Positions 46,056-59,403 are shown, counted from the first letter of the stretch. The stretch: DNA of 64,000 bases from Termitomyces sp. T153 (GCA_018296165.2 JACKQL020000101.1:62001-126000); one strand, 5' to 3'. Program-made: numbers and translations. The notes: generated by a model not told the origin, from the letters alone.

Positions 46056-46456
46056 ATGTCTGACAAAATCCGCGAGTTCCTCGACGTCCCCCAGCAGTTC
46101 CTCCGCGACGGCAACCAGGTACTCCACTCCCCTCGCCCTGCGCTCCCGCTCACATCCCCCAGTTCTTGACCCGCTGCACAAAACCCTCCCAGACCGGTAC
46201 GTGTCACGTCGCTTCTCGCCATCGCCACCTCATCACACCGCCCAGAGTTCACCCAAATATGCAAGGCCGTAGCCATCGGCTTTGGTATCATGGGCTTCAT
46301 CGGCTACTTTGTCAAGCTCATCCACATCCCAATGTGCGTATACGTGTCTTGCCACATCAGTCCTCGCTCACGTGTATCCAGAAACAACATCCTCGTGTAT
46401 GTCCCCTCGCCTCTCGAGGCTCCAATCACTCACACACCACCAGTGGAGGCGCCTAA
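46056..46456 (+). CDS. SSS1: Protein translocation channel subunit Sec61-gamma (Sss1)
   Basis: Sss1 is a small tail-anchored subunit of the ER Sec61 translocon. Spliced, it reads [50 protein letters not shown] (membrane segment), [18 protein letters not shown] and stop, about 69 residues, as for the family. It has five coding exons. Four introns were read by frame, and the last two exons are only 15 nt (46382-46396) and 13 nt including the stop (46444-46456). Each exon fits with correct phase and GT-AG borders. It is convergent with COG1, with stops 41 bp apart. Confidence 0.95.
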
Positions 46457-46497
46457 GTACATGATACCACACACAATGTATTTATATACGTCTACGG

Positions 46498-49400
46498 CTA
46501 TGCCAGCAGCAGCCCGAATCTCGACGTGGCTTTTGCCAGCTCCACCGCAGGCTGAAAATGTCCCTCCTGTGCCGGCGGCACTCCAAACTGCAAAAATCTG
46601 TCCGCCTGGGGTAAAAGTGTAGCAAAAAGTGTCTGTGTCCGTGCAAGCGCATCTGCGGCACTCTTGTGCAGCGTGTCCAGTTCAACGTCGCTTGGGAGCT
46701 AGCGAACATGAGCAGTCTTTAAAAGTTTGAGCAGGCGTAGACTGACCTTCTCCCTAAGCCGCTTCTCCAGTAGCTCGTCCTGCACCTCACCGTGTAGCGT
46801 TACAAGCTTTTGAAGAAAAGCCATGTCATACAGTGACTGTAGACTGCCCTCATCATCGCTCGTCAGCTCCGTGATAAAGTCCTCCAACGTCGCCTTGACA
46901 AGCGGCTGCTGCCCCCCTCGTTGCAACTCCTGTATCGATATAGACAGAGCAAGCAGAGACTGCACAAGTTGAGGAGAAGGTCCAGAGGGTTTCAGTGATG
47001 CTATGCATACCATGAGTTTCTGTGACCAAAAGCAGACGAGTCCGTACCTCTGAGTGCGGGGTGTATTGGACGCCGAGCGATGCGGTGTTCGCGCACAATC
47101 GAAGAGACCGTATTCGCTCGCCAGCGATCCACAACACGTTTATGCAACGCAGCCGCCGTCTTGCGAAAATCTGCCAGCAACATTCAGATGCGCTGCTCAA
47201 CCCCGAATTCTAGAACTACCTTGTACAACACAAGTCTGGCATCCAATCTCCGAAATAAAAGGCGACGTCGTCGAAAGTTCGTCCGATACACGGCTGAGAA
47301 ACACCAGTCCCTCAGTGTTCGATACCTCGTTAGCAGTCTTCTCCAACTTTTCAATGACGTTTGCACATAGTGCATCAGCGTCCGGTCTATACGTCTTCTC
47401 GAGCTGCTCTACCAGTTCCCTATACCCTACAAATATCAGAACACCCGTGTGCATCAACAAAACAGTACGAACGGCGACTCGTTGCCAGCCATAACATGTG
47501 CGAGGTCCTGCCGGATCGTTCTCGCGCAACTTTCTAGTGCTGCCAAAACATCATCCAGCAGCGCCGTCCGGCCCACAAGTTGCCGATGTAGCGAGCTTGT
47601 ATACTTTTCAAAGGAGGTATCAAGCCTAGATTGTGAAGAGTTTGGTACTGGCGGTGCATGGAACAAGAAGCCGACTGGCGATGTCTCTAACCAAAAGTCA
47701 GCGGTACACCCTACAAATAACAACACCTTTACGCTTAGCCTCCATCAAAGTCGAGTCTAGCCGTTGACCAAAAGAGTCTATACTCCCCGCCAATCTCAGC
47801 CTCCAGATCTCCACAACCCGCTGCCGACACGACTCGTCAAATATCTTTGTCATCTGTGAAATCTCGTTCGTCTCGAGTTTAGATGCTAGTGTCCATCTTA
47901 GTGCGGAAGCTCTGACGTTCCAAAGCTCCTTGACGCTGTGCAGATCCGCAAACCATCTTGATACGGCTTTTTGGAAGTTTGAGATGGACGCTTGGAACCA
48001 CTCGTCGAGCTTTTGGGCGAATTGTGAGGGATGGACGGAGGAGGATGAGGATGTGAGGTCGACGTAGGGTTTGTATGATCTGAGGTCGGGCGGAAGGAGC
48101 AGCAGGTGGGTGGAAGAAGGCAGGGTGGTGAGTAGGGACTGTGTAGTCAAGTATAGATCTGTCGAATGCGCTTGGGGAACAGGCGAGTCTGACTGGATGT
48201 GTTCTAAAACGCGTCGTATTAGCGATGGTTGGCAGCTGTCGTTCTCTTGAAATACAGTTCTTGCAGCTTTGACGGTGCGAGAAATAACATCGAGAGCTGT
48301 ATGTGTCGCTTCCTTGATCTCTTTGACAGGCCGTCTGCGGAAGTCTAGTGATATAGTGTTAGGCTGCGTTGGTCCAGGTGCATGGCCATTCGGTTTCGTC
48401 GTCAACACGTCTGCAGAGTCGGAATCGTACTTCCACGCGAGTGAGCTGTGTAGTGTTTTTGACCGTTGCGCAAGAAACACAGAAAGACTCTCCGTCAATG
48501 GTCGAGAGTCCAGAAGGTGTAGCGTGAGGAGTGTTGCACATGTATCCTGCCACAAGTTCAGAAGATGACAGAAGAGCGATCAATGCGCAATATCACCTCG
48601 GCAGATGAATCATATTCCCGCAGAGAAAGCGTCGCTTTGTGAATGATCTGCGAGCGGAACTGCGCTACGGTATCCCACTGTCGTTGAACGAGCGGAAACT
48701 CGTCCTGAAAAGCCAAGCTTAGACCTCGCGTGTTCCAAAGACGTCTCTGCACGCACCAGGACGTTTATTCCTTGACTGCTCCATGTGACGTCTTGCTCGT
48801 CCTCCCGCACAAGCGCACGATGCACTACTCGGGCTAGAAGAAATAACCAAGCGGCCTGGAAATATTTCTTTCGTTCGATGAGACGCCATAGGTGTTCCGG
48901 CGCGTCTAGAAGCAGCTTTATGTGCGCCGAGAGCAGCTGCAAAGTATGTAGATGCGCATCTGCGTTTATATACTCAATAACGACCTCTCGTAACCGAACA
49001 AAAATCCACGAACCATTTCCGCTTTTGAGAGAGGGTTGCTGTGGCATTGGAGGCTCCTCTTGTAACAGTATCGTCTCCTTTGTCTCGTCCAAAGCTTGCT
49101 TTACACGTTGAGCAGATGTTGCAATTGCGATGATGGACGTCGAAGCTTGCAGTAGGTCGCGGTACCGTTCTCTACACTTTCGAAAAAACTCGATCTTGAG
49201 ATATTGTATGGCTTTTTTTTCAAGGATTGGAATCACGCACCCGACCATGAGACGGAGTTCTTCTTGTTTCGCGTCTGCATCCGTTCTGCATGTGTATGAT
49301 ATTAATATATCTGTGAACGCGCCGGGATAATGAGGTTTGGCGTACCTTAACCGTTGTTGCATGAGTTTCACCTCGGAGATGGTGTGCTTTACGAACAGCT

Positions 49401-49584
49401 CGTCTGGCTCAGCATCAGTGCTGGGAGCGCCATCGGGCGTCGGTGATGCTTTAGAGACGGACATGGACACTGTTCGGCTGGCCAGACTCGACTGCTTTTC
49501 AAGGGGATGTAGGAGGGACACATGACCATTCGCTATTGTCGGTGCAGAGATGCTAGTTGGAATAGCAGACGATTGTCGAGACAT
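46498..49584 (-). CDS. COG1: Conserved oligomeric Golgi complex subunit 1 (Cog1)
   Basis: Cog1 belongs to the COG tether for retrograde vesicles at the Golgi. The start is [16 protein letters not shown], then [20 protein letters not shown]. An intron leads to [13 protein letters not shown], and another to [16 protein letters not shown], the conserved Cog1/Vps51-type N-terminal helix. It continues with [22 protein letters not shown] and [20 protein letters not shown], with a large exon at about 48540-47720. Shorter exons follow, ending [14 protein letters not shown]...SRFGLLLA with TAG at 46500-46498. About nine introns are used. Length and motif order fit fungal Cog1. Confidence 0.88.
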
Positions 49585-49785
49585 GGGATTCACAGGGACG
49601 TGACGGTCCTTAACCACGTCTGCATTATCCCCTTACATAATCCGTCCATTTACCGGTACTTACATAGGTATCATGGGAAAACGCTGGGAAACGCCATAGC
49701 AATTATTCAAGTTAGTCTAAAGACATGAGAAGCATTAAGATTGCTCAAAGCAGGTTAACATAACTAAGAGACATGGAGAGGTACA

Positions 49786-51099
49786 CTATTGGTTTTCGCC
49801 TGCTTGTCCTTTCTCCGAGGCATCGCTGCCCGCGGTTTTTTGTCGTTCGATATTCAAAGGTTTGGGGGGCCCTGTGGCTGCCTGAGGGGGAATGCGAGGT
49901 GCGTGTATAGGGGTGGATGAAGAACCGCCTACGGGTGATGCTGAATTGGCAAGTCGTTGGTCAAGCGCTTTTAATGCCAGTGCTCTGCAAGATTCTCAGT
50001 ATCATGTGGTAGATCAAAGACTTATTGGGCATACCTGCGACGTTCCGCTTCGGCTCGAGCAGAACCAGGTACTTGATTATAAGACCCAATTTCAACGTCG
50101 CCAGTCGAAGTAGGGATCAAATGGAATCGAGTTGCTATATTGTAGACAAAGTTACCCAGATGGGTCAACGGTTTGCTGGAAAAAGAGGTGGTCAACAGAG
50201 TTCAGCTAACTTGGGTGTTGGATTTACTGGAGGAGTGGAGGGAACCAAGAGACGAGCGAAAATGTTTCGCTTCGGTCACCATATGTAACAGTACCGCCTA
50301 ACGTGTCGGTATTGTGCTTCTTGTAGAAACGGAGATATACCCAGCCGACGAACCACCCGAATTGAATGACGATCCACGGGCACTGGAAGCCTATGATACA
50401 CAGAACGGTCGACAGTGTCAGGTAAGCCATAGGCAATGTCTGAAAACAAGTAAGCAACGGATTTGAACACGGGAACACCGACATTTTACCTTGACGCGCG
50501 TCTTGATAAATCCAAATACTTGGACCTGATGTTCTGGTATTAATTGTGTAAAGGCTACCAGAATCGCAATCTGGAGCGCCATCTGGCCATGGTACTCCAT
50601 TCCGTAGCTATTAAAACATTCTAGTTATTATCAAGACCAAAAGGTACTCTTGCTCACAGGAAAAGGTCGGCATTTCTAGTCGCGACGAATTCGATCCAAT
50701 TCAAGGCAGCCGCGATGATGTTCGAGAAAGCGACGGATACAACTATAAATTTGAGCGTCTCCATACTTCCCCATAGCCTTTCCAGATATTTAAGAGACGC
50801 TGGCACAAAAATCATGGTCCCGATAAACTGAGCAATATCAGAAATGGACATGACACAACAAGGTGAGAATGACATACCTCCCAGACCGATGTTTCTACAA
50901 ACATCGACGTAACAAGTGTCCATGGATGGAACAGAGCTGTTCCAGGGACTACTAGCAGCCAGTCGGCGACATCCGCTTCCCAACCTTTCCAGTATGACCA
51001 GCCATAGAAGCTGGAAGATATGATCGTGGCCGCAGTGAAAATACGGGTGACGGGGGGTATAGACTGTAGCAGAACAAGCGGGGAAGATAATACGGCCAT
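49786..51099 (-). CDS. TMEM115-like (DUF1751/rhomboid-related) Golgi membrane protein
   Basis: The product is a multi-pass membrane protein of the TMEM115/Tvp-like rhomboid pseudoprotease family, implicated in Golgi retrograde transport. The start is MAVLSSPLVLLQSIPPVTRI. Hydrophobic segments include RIFTAATIISSSFYGWSYW, LLVVPGTALFHPWTLVTSMF, KFIVVSVAFSNIIAAALNWI and YLTLSTVLCIIGFQCPWIVI. The soluble C-terminus begins LTHLGNFVYNIATRFHLIP and ends TAGSDASEKGQAGENQ, with TAG at 49788-49786. No rhomboid catalytic GxSG is visible, as usual for the family. About six introns are used. It is divergent from the FAM32A homologue (193 bp). Confidence 0.85.
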
Positions 51100-51292
51100 T
51101 GATGCTGCCGCCGCAAAGGACACAGGGCCAAAACGGGGAAGGAGGACGACGGGAGGAACGATCGGTCGATTGTCTTGTTAGTTGAGCGCTGAGCACGTGC
51201 ACGCTGATTCCTTTTCCAGCCATCATGATGCTAAATTAATTACTCTTCCGTCTGAATCTCTACATTCTTCGACTACTTTCCTTGTTCTACAT

Positions 51293-51851
51293 ATGTCGGC
51301 TTACGACATACGCCCTGGCGGCTCCCTAAAGCTCAAGTGCGGGGTAGCTGAGGGCGGAATCGTGAAAAAGTAAGGTCAAGTATGTAAATGTGCTGTGCCC
51401 AGATTTGACATCATCGATTAGGAAGAAGAAAAAGACGAAATCTAAAGCTGACTCTGAAAAGAATGAAGATCGCGAGAAAGTGAAGAAACTTCTTTTCAGT
51501 GAAGATAAATCCAGCGAGTCTCCCTCTGGCAGCGGTAGCAATTCTCCTGCTCCGAGTGGCAGCTCCTCGAGGAAGACTGAGGCTGAGAAACGCTTCGAAG
51601 AGGCGCAGAAGCGCAGAGTACGTCGTCTATCCCCCGGGATTTTTTTGTGTGCTGCTTTTTCTGATTTCAATTCTACAGCTTGCAGAACGCGTCGCCAAAT
51701 TGGCCAGCAAGACACATAAGGAGCGTGTCAGCGAGTTCAATACATATTTGGAGACTCTCAGCGAGCACCATGATATCCCCAAGGTAATCGGTTGTTTTGC
51801 AACAGTAACACTGGACCTCACGCATTTTCGAAACAGGTTGGCCCAGGATAA
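51293..51851 (+). CDS. FAM32A homologue (DUF1754)
   Basis: This is a small, Lys-rich nuclear protein. Human FAM32A is a spliceosomal exon-ligation factor whose C-terminal tail reaches the active site. The start gives MSAYDIRPGGSLKLKCGVAE and GGIVKK, then an exon of Lys/Ser-rich linker (KKKTKSKADSEKNEDREKVK), TEAEKRFEEAQKRR, LAERVAKLASKTHKERVSEF and LETLSEHHDIPKVGPG. The HHDIPKVGPG end is the family's conserved tail and is completed across the last intron (AAG|GTAATC...AACAG|GTTGGC). Three introns are used. Confidence 0.93.
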
Positions 51852-52119
51852 GACCTGCACGTTTACACTTTCAATGTGCACTCGCATCAAGGTTTTCGTT
51901 TCCTATCTTTTACCGGCATTAGGACCCAATATCTTGATCCTGGATTGATATTCCATTAAGAAAGGTCTATAACGGGTCTTATCAGGGTTGAACGCGGCGT
52001 GTCGGAATAAAGCTTATGTATTGTAGTAATAATATTTGTTCCACTTGAAAATTCAATTGTGGCAATTCCTTCACTTGACGCCGACCCTCATCGTTCTCCG
52101 CACAAACTTGTCGCGGTCA

Positions 52120-54326
52120 ATGGCAACGAGTGCATCTGCTGTACCAAGAAGCCACATTTGTCCACCATCAGACGCAACGCATCCCTCTGGGCGCTGGGAG
52201 ACTTTGTTTGTCTATTCATTTATCTGCAGATTCACCAACCTTCACGAAAAGCTCGATGGGCTCGAATCACCGATGGAGTGCGCCTTTTCGTGTCATTGAC
52301 GGCTCGTCCGCTGACGTGTCTATTTCATCGCGCTTGTGCTGCGTCTAGCTTGGAGGACGCAATCCTCTCACAAGAGCCTAATGAGATACTGAGCCAAGTC
52401 CTCCAACACTTCATCCTCAATCTTAAACCTCAAACGCGTAATTTGAGGTGAAGATTGTTACATTTCCATCGATCTATTTCTACAGAAGACTGAATCAGCC
52501 TTGCACAACGCCAGCACAGATCAAATAGCTACTACTGTAGCTTCTGTTCTTGCGGAGTACTTCAAGACCTCTGAGCGTACCGTTTTTTGGAACGATGATA
52601 TACAACGGAACGTAGATCCTTTTGAAAGCCTTGAGGGTGGTTTCTTTACCGCGAGCTGGGATTTCAAGGTTCGTGTGCATGAACACGGACCAACACACAT
52701 CATTTACGAATATTATGTGACACTTAACCTTTTCTAGCTCAAAATTCTCCGCCAGCTCGTTGAGCTGCAGCTCTGCCATAATGCAGATATAAAGGCTACG
52801 ATCGATCGCGCGTGGGGCGTGTCGCAGAGCAAACACAAGAAAAAGGATGCCACGACTGCACCACCAGATCCTTCTGACCCGAAAAGTCAAGCAAAGCTCC
52901 AGCTGCTTCCCATTGGTCAGGATTCAAAACGCACGCGTTACTGGGTGGGAGATGGTCCGTGCACGTTCCTTTACAGTTCTTTCTCCCCTCATCCCCTATT
53001 TGCTTATATTTACGGGGATACTATTTCTCGCCTTTGAATCCCATTGCATCGGTCATTGCCGCTTGGTGTTAGGTTCCTGATGAGTCTTTTTTCGGTCCAC
53101 GACAGATTCGCCACGCGTTTTTATCTCGACAAATCCTTGGAAAGTCACCTCAACTTTTAACGCGGTTTCGACTACACGAGATGAATATCTAGCCCTGATA
53201 GAGAACCTGAAGACATCAAAACCTCCAGACATCAAGAAAGGCGAAAAACGATCACGATTTGACGCCGCTCATATCAAGCTCATTGCTACGCTTGAAGGCC
53301 GAATTGACGCCATCGACGAGGAACTAGCGGTGAGTACTTGTCATGTTTGATGGTGAACTGAGTTACAAGTTCGCCGCTCCGGAAGATCCATTTTTTCTCC
53401 ATGTGGTTATGATCTAGAAGAGTTGATTGACTACCCTATTTTTCATCAGCGCGTAGCGAAGGTGCGAAGAAGGATTGAACAACGCGAACAACGTGAACAT
53501 CGCAAGCTGCTATTGGCGCAGGCAGCAGAAGTTCGTGAGACACGGACCCGACGGCAAACGCAGCGGCCGGACTATGTATATGCCAATACTTACGATAGCG
53601 AGGCAAGAGTCCCAAGAACATCTTATCATTCTCATTCATTGAACTGATCTATTGATTCTGAAAAACTAGGAGGATGCCGATGAGTATACATACCAAGAGG
53701 AGGATGTGCAAGATGAGGAATTTGATGAGGACGACTTCCTCAATTTCCGCGATGTGCCGAATGGTTCACACAGACGTCGCAATGCGGCTTTTTCGGGCGA
53801 ACGGCGACGTTCGACACGTACGGCCGCCGCAAAATTGAATAGTAATGGCAAGCGCGAATCATCAGCCGAGTCATGGAGCCACTGGCGCGGAGAACGGCGG
53901 TCATCTCGGCTAGCTCCAGAAGCCAACCTGGAAGGAGATCGAACAAAACGAGCTCGCACAGAAGACAGTACTTTGAGTACTAATTCTGCTGAAGCAGCGT
54001 CTGTCTCGACGGCTAACACGACTCAGAATGGTATCAAGCTGAAGAATTCCGGTGCAGCCGCATTGAAGCCAAATGAGATTGCATTGGAGCAAATAGCAGG
54101 GAAAAAGAAGTCAAAGTTTTGGGTGTACGCTGTTGAACCAATACCTAATTCATCGCGTCCTGTCGAGGACGAGCCAAGACATGGTGCAGCAAGAAACAAT
54201 GGTAACGGCAGCCTCAATGATGATGACGCATACCAGCCTGCTTTCTCGCCACCCCAGCTTGAAAATGGCACGAATATGGACTTGGACAGAAGTCTGGAAG
54301 GCAGTCTATCACCGCTGAACTCGTAG
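52120..54326 (+). CDS. DDT/WHIM-domain chromatin protein (Rsf1/Cecr2-like)
   Basis: The protein is probably a chromatin-remodeller accessory subunit. The start is MATSASAVPRSHICPPSD, then a DDT-like domain (WETLFVYSFICRFTNLHEKL, PNEILSQVLQHFILNLKPQT). WHIM1-type segments follow (DPFESLEGGFFTASWDFKLK, RQLVELQLCHNADIKATIDRAW, then GQDSKRTRYWVGD...STNPWKVTSTF across an intron). A Glu/Arg-rich coiled coil (RRIEQREQREHRKLLLAQAA) and an acidic/serine-rich tail complete it. The domain order resembles basidiomycete homologues of Rsf1. About seven introns were read by frame. The complex it belongs to (ISWI versus others) is inference. Confidence 0.78.
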
Positions 54327-54532
54327 TTTTCTGTAGTCAATTCATTTTTTATCTCCTCATGTCCATCTACATACGCATCATCAATACTAGGCAAGACACT
54401 GTACGTAGTTTGAATTACGATTAGTTGCAAATTATAATTGTTGTGGGTGGGAACGCGTCAGCCAATCAGAGAGTGTGGGCGGACCGCGTCAATTCTAAAC
54501 CCGAAGTATAAGTTGCACTGACTTCCAATGCC

Positions 54533-57003
54533 ATGCTCCCCAGAAGGGCAGCCTCCATTGTCTCCACTTCCGCCCACAGATTCCTTCGCTGCCGCCCCTG
54601 CCGCCTAGCGCCCTTTCGTTCGCTCGCCACTCAGACCAAGTTTGCGACCATCCCTGCATCACCAGACGATGTCGCCCTCGTTTCCCTCTTCGACCATCCA
54701 AGTAGGACCTTCAAATCCTCTCCCCTCTCCACAACGGGTCTGTTTGGCCATCCATCACTCGTATATCCCGATGCTCTCATATCGCTAGCCGATGCAACGT
54801 TGGTTCGCGCTCAGTTACTAACGGATCGTATTCTACGCGCCCGAGAATCCCGAGACGAGCTCCTCAAGGTCGTTAAAAACTTGGACAGACTCAGTGATAT
54901 GTTGTGCGGTGTCACAGATCTCTCAGAGCTCATCCGAAATGCTCATCCGGACCCTATGTGGGTCAGAGCGGCAGATCATGCGTACGATACTCTGTGTGAA
55001 TTCATGAATGTTCTTAATACTCATGTCGGGTTGTACGAGGTACGTTTGTACCCCCACTATCTAGTTTGTATCATTCACACAGCTATGCATAGGTGCTGAA
55101 AGCTGTCATGACAGATCCTTCCATCGTGTCAACGCTGAGCCCCGAGGCCTATAAAACCGCCCTAATATTCTGGCTCGACTTTGAAAAGTCAGCAATAGAC
55201 CTCTCGTCCGCCCAACGAAAGAAGTTTGTGTCGCTGTCGTCAGATATACTGGCACTTGGTCGGGATTTCTTGAACCAGGTTGATTCTGCACGCCCACCTG
55301 CTTCCATAAAGCCCTCTGAACTCTCAGGCCTTAAGGACATGGGAATGGGGGTTCGATTGAAGCTTCAAGCTCAGTTCACTCAGCGTGATCTCCTTGTATA
55401 TCCAGGTTCTCTGCAAGCACAGATGATTATGCGCTCTGCTCCTTCAGAGGAACCGCGGCGGCGGATTTATATTGCAGCAAATTCAAGTACACCGGAGCAG
55501 ATACAAATATTGGAGAAGCTCTTACGGACTCGTGGTGAGCTAGCAAATCTTGTTGGGAAAGAGAGTTACGCGGCCATGTCCCTAGGTGATAAAATGGCAA
55601 AGACGCCAGGTATGTCTGCTCTTCATGTGATTTTTTCCCCTATGCTAACGTCCAAATTCAGCTAATGTACTCTATTTTCTCGACGCATTAATGGATCATA
55701 CTCGGCCATTCGCCCAAAAAGCTCTTCAGGCGCTGCAAGCGCGAAAACAAGCCCACCAAGGAACCTCTACACTTCCTATCATCCAAGCATGGGACCGCGA
55801 TTTCTATTGTCCTCCGGAGGCACCTGCACCTCCAATACCACTTCCGCCACTCACGGTTGGCACTGTATTTATGGGATTATCTCGATTATTTCGACATTTA
55901 TATGGCATCTCTTTACGACCTGCCGATGCAACATCTGGGGAGGTGTGGCATTCTGACGTTCACAAACTAGAAGTAGTTGACGAGGAAAAGGGTGTTATTG
56001 GATGGATATATGCTGATTTATTTGCGCGGGGAGGGAAGCCGAGCGGTGCAGCTCATTACACCGTTCGTTGTTCACGGAGATCCGATGATGACGATGAGGC
56101 AGGCGATGGCACTGTGGAGGGGCAGGAGTACCGTATACTCGAATCGCAGCATTTTGAGGCCGTTAAACGTCATCGGTTGCCTGGCCAAGATGGGGTTTAT
56201 CAACTTCCTGTCGTGGCTCTTCTCTGTGAGTTTACTCGACCGTCATTTACACGGGGTCCTACAGTGTTGCCTTGGAATGAGGTCACGACATTATTCCACG
56301 AAATGGGCCATGCAATGCACTGTGAGTTCACTTTATTCAAAACTAGAGGTTGTCCTTCTTACATCTTTATGAAGCAATGATTGGGCGCACAGAATACCAA
56401 AATGTCTCTGGCACCCGCTGCCCCACGGACTTTGTTGAACTTCCCTCAATATTAATGGAACACTTCCTTAACTCATCAATAGTTTTGTCCCTCTTTGACG
56501 TTGAAGGAACCACCGCCGTGCGTCAAGTTGGCAACCACCACGCCGATCCATGCAACTCCATCGATACTTATACCCAAATTCTCCTCGCCACCGTAGACCA
56601 AATCTATCATTCTCCCATCGTACATTCACCGAACTTCGACTCCACCGCCGAGTTTGCGAACCTGCACAACACGCGTGGACTTATTCCTTACGTTCCCGGA
56701 ACATCATTCCAGACCCAGTTTGGACATCTCTTTGGATATGGTGCGACGTATTACTCGTACCTCTTCGATCTTGCCATCGCTTCGCGGGTGTGGCAGAACG
56801 TTTTTTCGGACGATCCACTCAATCGAGAGACGGGAGAGAAGTATAAACGTGAGATCCTGCGGTTTGGGGGCGGGAAGGATCCTTGGAAGATGGTTAGTAC
56901 GCTTCTTTCTGCTCCGGAGTTGGAAGATGGCGATGCAGAGGCGATGCGGGAAGTTGGTAGATGGAAGATTGAGAATGAGGTTGGTCTCCCTGGTAGACAT
57001 TGA
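54533..57003 (+). CDS. OCT1: Mitochondrial intermediate peptidase (MIP/Oct1), M3 family
   Basis: This matrix zinc metallopeptidase removes octapeptides after MPP cleavage. The start [20 protein letters not shown] and the stretch up to [13 protein letters not shown] form a mitochondrial leader. The zinc motif is HEMGH in [12 protein letters not shown], followed by the third ligand region [12 protein letters not shown]. The C-terminus ends [12 protein letters not shown]. Four or more introns are used, one splitting just after HAMH. MIP is the standard flanking gene of the A mating-type locus in agaricomycetes. Here it lies 306 bp from HD1, tail to tail. Confidence 0.96.
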
Positions 57004-57309
57004 TTTGCACTCGCATCGTAGTTGGTAATGGAGCTGTAAATGCGAAGTACATTCGTTAAGTGCATGGATAGTTAAGAAAACATGTAAGATATCAAAACAT
57101 TGACAGCATAGACAGCATAGGAACTACAAGATCAGTATGATGATGATGTGGATGGGTGGGGATGAGTGATTGTGACTATCGATACAGTGATGAAATACAG
57201 ATTGATCGGACCGCGTAAACAAAGAAGAGTCATGTTCATAGTTTAAGTCATCTGCGAAGGGAGAGAGATGGGCTGAGGACTCGTAGGGGCCAATAGCAAA
57301 AAATTCAGC
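57004..57309. other. Convergent intergenic region between MIP and HD1
   Basis: The 306 bp are the 3' flanks of MIP and HD1. They contain a short ATG-rich repeat stretch (GATGATGATGTGGATGGG near 57138) and a duplicated ACAGCATAG near 57104-57120. No gene is seen. Confidence 0.5.
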
Positions 57310-59403
57310 TTACAATGCCAAGAGGTCGTCCCTTTGAAGCTCTAAAGCTAACCTGTGTGCTTTCTCGTAGGTCTCCCGAAACTCTTTTTCCTTCTCTTGC
57401 CTTGCTTTGCCTTGGGGGAAAGCAGGCAAAGAAATTGCATTGCTACGAGATGGCAAAAAGTCTTCGCCTTGTGAGAAATCGAAGGACGCAAGTAAGTCGT
57501 TGCTTAAAAAATCGGCATTGTGTTTCCTGACAACATTTGCATCATCCCGGTTGACGGTAGAATTCGAGAAATTCCAGATATCATCAGAGACAGGGTTTGA
57601 GGGTATCACGACAGGATCGACGGTGGAAGGATTTGAAAGATCAAAGAAGCTTTCAAATTCGTTTACAGGACGGGAAATCCGGGAAGACTCTTGGAAGTTT
57701 ACAAGATCTTGCACCAAAGGTTTAGCTAGAGGTTGTACAAAGACATAGTTATAAGATGACCGTGCCACAATAGAAACGATCACACCTTGCCCCACGAAGT
57801 TCGCCAGAGAAGTCGACTGTTCAAGGCTGCTCGACGACAAAGACAAGTTGCCAGTCCAGCCAAGATCAAATCCATTCCAAGGCATATCCAAGACGGTAGA
57901 GTTGTCGGCTACCTCTATTGTTGGGGGCTTGAAGATTTGTTTTGAGAATTCAGGTGAAGCTATCGAAAGCCGTGAGATCGAGCGAGAAGAATCCAATCCG
58001 ACACTTACTGGAACACAACTCAGTAGCAGGACTGTCGCAATCAAAGTCAGAAAAATTGCCCAGCTCTACTGAAAAGCCAGAGGGACTGATTGTGTCAGCC
58101 TCGGGACGGTCAAAGACTTGCTGAAACCAGCCATCAAAGGATGTCTCGTCGAATAGAAGGTTGTTGAAAAGTGGAGTGGGATCCGATACAGTTTGGGGGC
58201 GGGGGGTAGCGGAAAGGTGACGTGGTCGTTTGAGAATGTATTGACCGTCAGAATCAGATAAACGGCGCTTACGACTGGTAGACGCGGGAGTGTGCGGAGG
58301 TGGGGACAACTGATCAGCAGAATCATTAGCTTGTAGGGGCTCGTCCATAGATGGTGCGGGGGAAGGCAGACCGGTAGGCAGGATAAGACCTTTGGGAGAT
58401 GAAGGTGTAGCTTCTGATCTATGACTCCATGAGCAACGGTTATCGGTGTGAAACAGAATTTTATATACCTTGTGCGTTTCGCCGGACTGCTTTCTTCGCT
58501 TTGGTTGAGTTCGATGGGCTCGACGGACAAATTCCGACGTTTTCGACTAGATTGAATGGTGATGGCGTCAACCTCATCATCGCAAGGTTCGCATGGTATA
58601 GGTAATGGATGTGAAGGTCCAGGAGACCGATCGGGTGATGGATAGGAAGCTCTGTCCTTCTTGAGCTGTACCTGACGCATTCGCTCAGCATTTGCCTCGG
58701 CCTTGGTCTCTGGTGTCAGATCCTTGACGATCGCAGCCAGTCTACTCGCTAAAAGCGTTTCACCGAATTTGTCAGAGTAGAGGTCCTTCGCATTTTTCAT
58801 GATAGAAACGAGTGCATGCTCCGCACCTTGATTGAGGGATAATTTCTCGTCATTGGCATAGAAGCGCGTAGCGGCATTGACAATGTCGACACGCTTATTA
58901 AAAAAATGAGCTTTGCGCGCATTGTTCCAGCCAATACGTTTGCGAGCGTCGACAAACCAGTTATCGACGTCTTTACGCGCAGCTCCCGACGTCCGAGCGA
59001 TGGCATCTCGAATTTCTGAAGAAGGATATGGATTATGAATATTTTCCACAAGCCAATCATACGACAGCTTGAGATATGGAGGGGCGCTAGTATCTATAGG
59101 ATAGGAAGGGGTAGGGGCGGTATCGAGTGCAGATGATGTGTCGTCAAGAAGAGACCCCATGAGCTTTTCCGCCAATATTTCAAGGTCTAGAAACATTTGG
59201 ACCACATGGGTCACACGGTTCGCAAGGGTATAGGCGGTGGTGATAGTAGAGTCTTGCAACGATTTGGTCTTTATGGCAGTCTCGAGATCATCGACGAGGG
59301 TGCTCCACCTGGCATGGAACGATTGGAAAGAAGAACGGTCAAGAGATAGCAGATCATTCTCGAGAAGTGACAGTTGCTGGAGGAATTTGGCATCGGCGGC
59401 CAT
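57310..59403 (-). CDS. HD1 homeodomain mating-type protein (A locus)
   Basis: This is one of the two mating-type transcription factors. HD1 dimerises with HD2 from a compatible mate to trigger dikaryon development. The start at 59403 gives MAADAKFLQQLSLLENDLLS, the N-terminal dimerisation/specificity region. The TALE-type homeodomain spans residues 107-163 with recognition helix DNWFVDARKRIGWNN (the W-F-x-D-x-R pattern of HD1). Basic clusters RKRR and RKRRLSD...LKRPRH are likely nuclear signals. The C-terminal part is Ser/Asp-rich and ends LALELQRDDLLAL. Three or more introns are used, including one at about 58470-58425 and one after ELCS near 58010. It is divergent from HD2. Confidence 0.93.

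Noticed and set aside
45296..46063. A 255-codon Gly/Val-rich plus-strand frame, and a 220-codon one at 43880-44542
   Set aside because: Both are antisense to the GC-rich PPR gene, whose protein has clear repeat structure and a leader. They are mirror-image artefacts.
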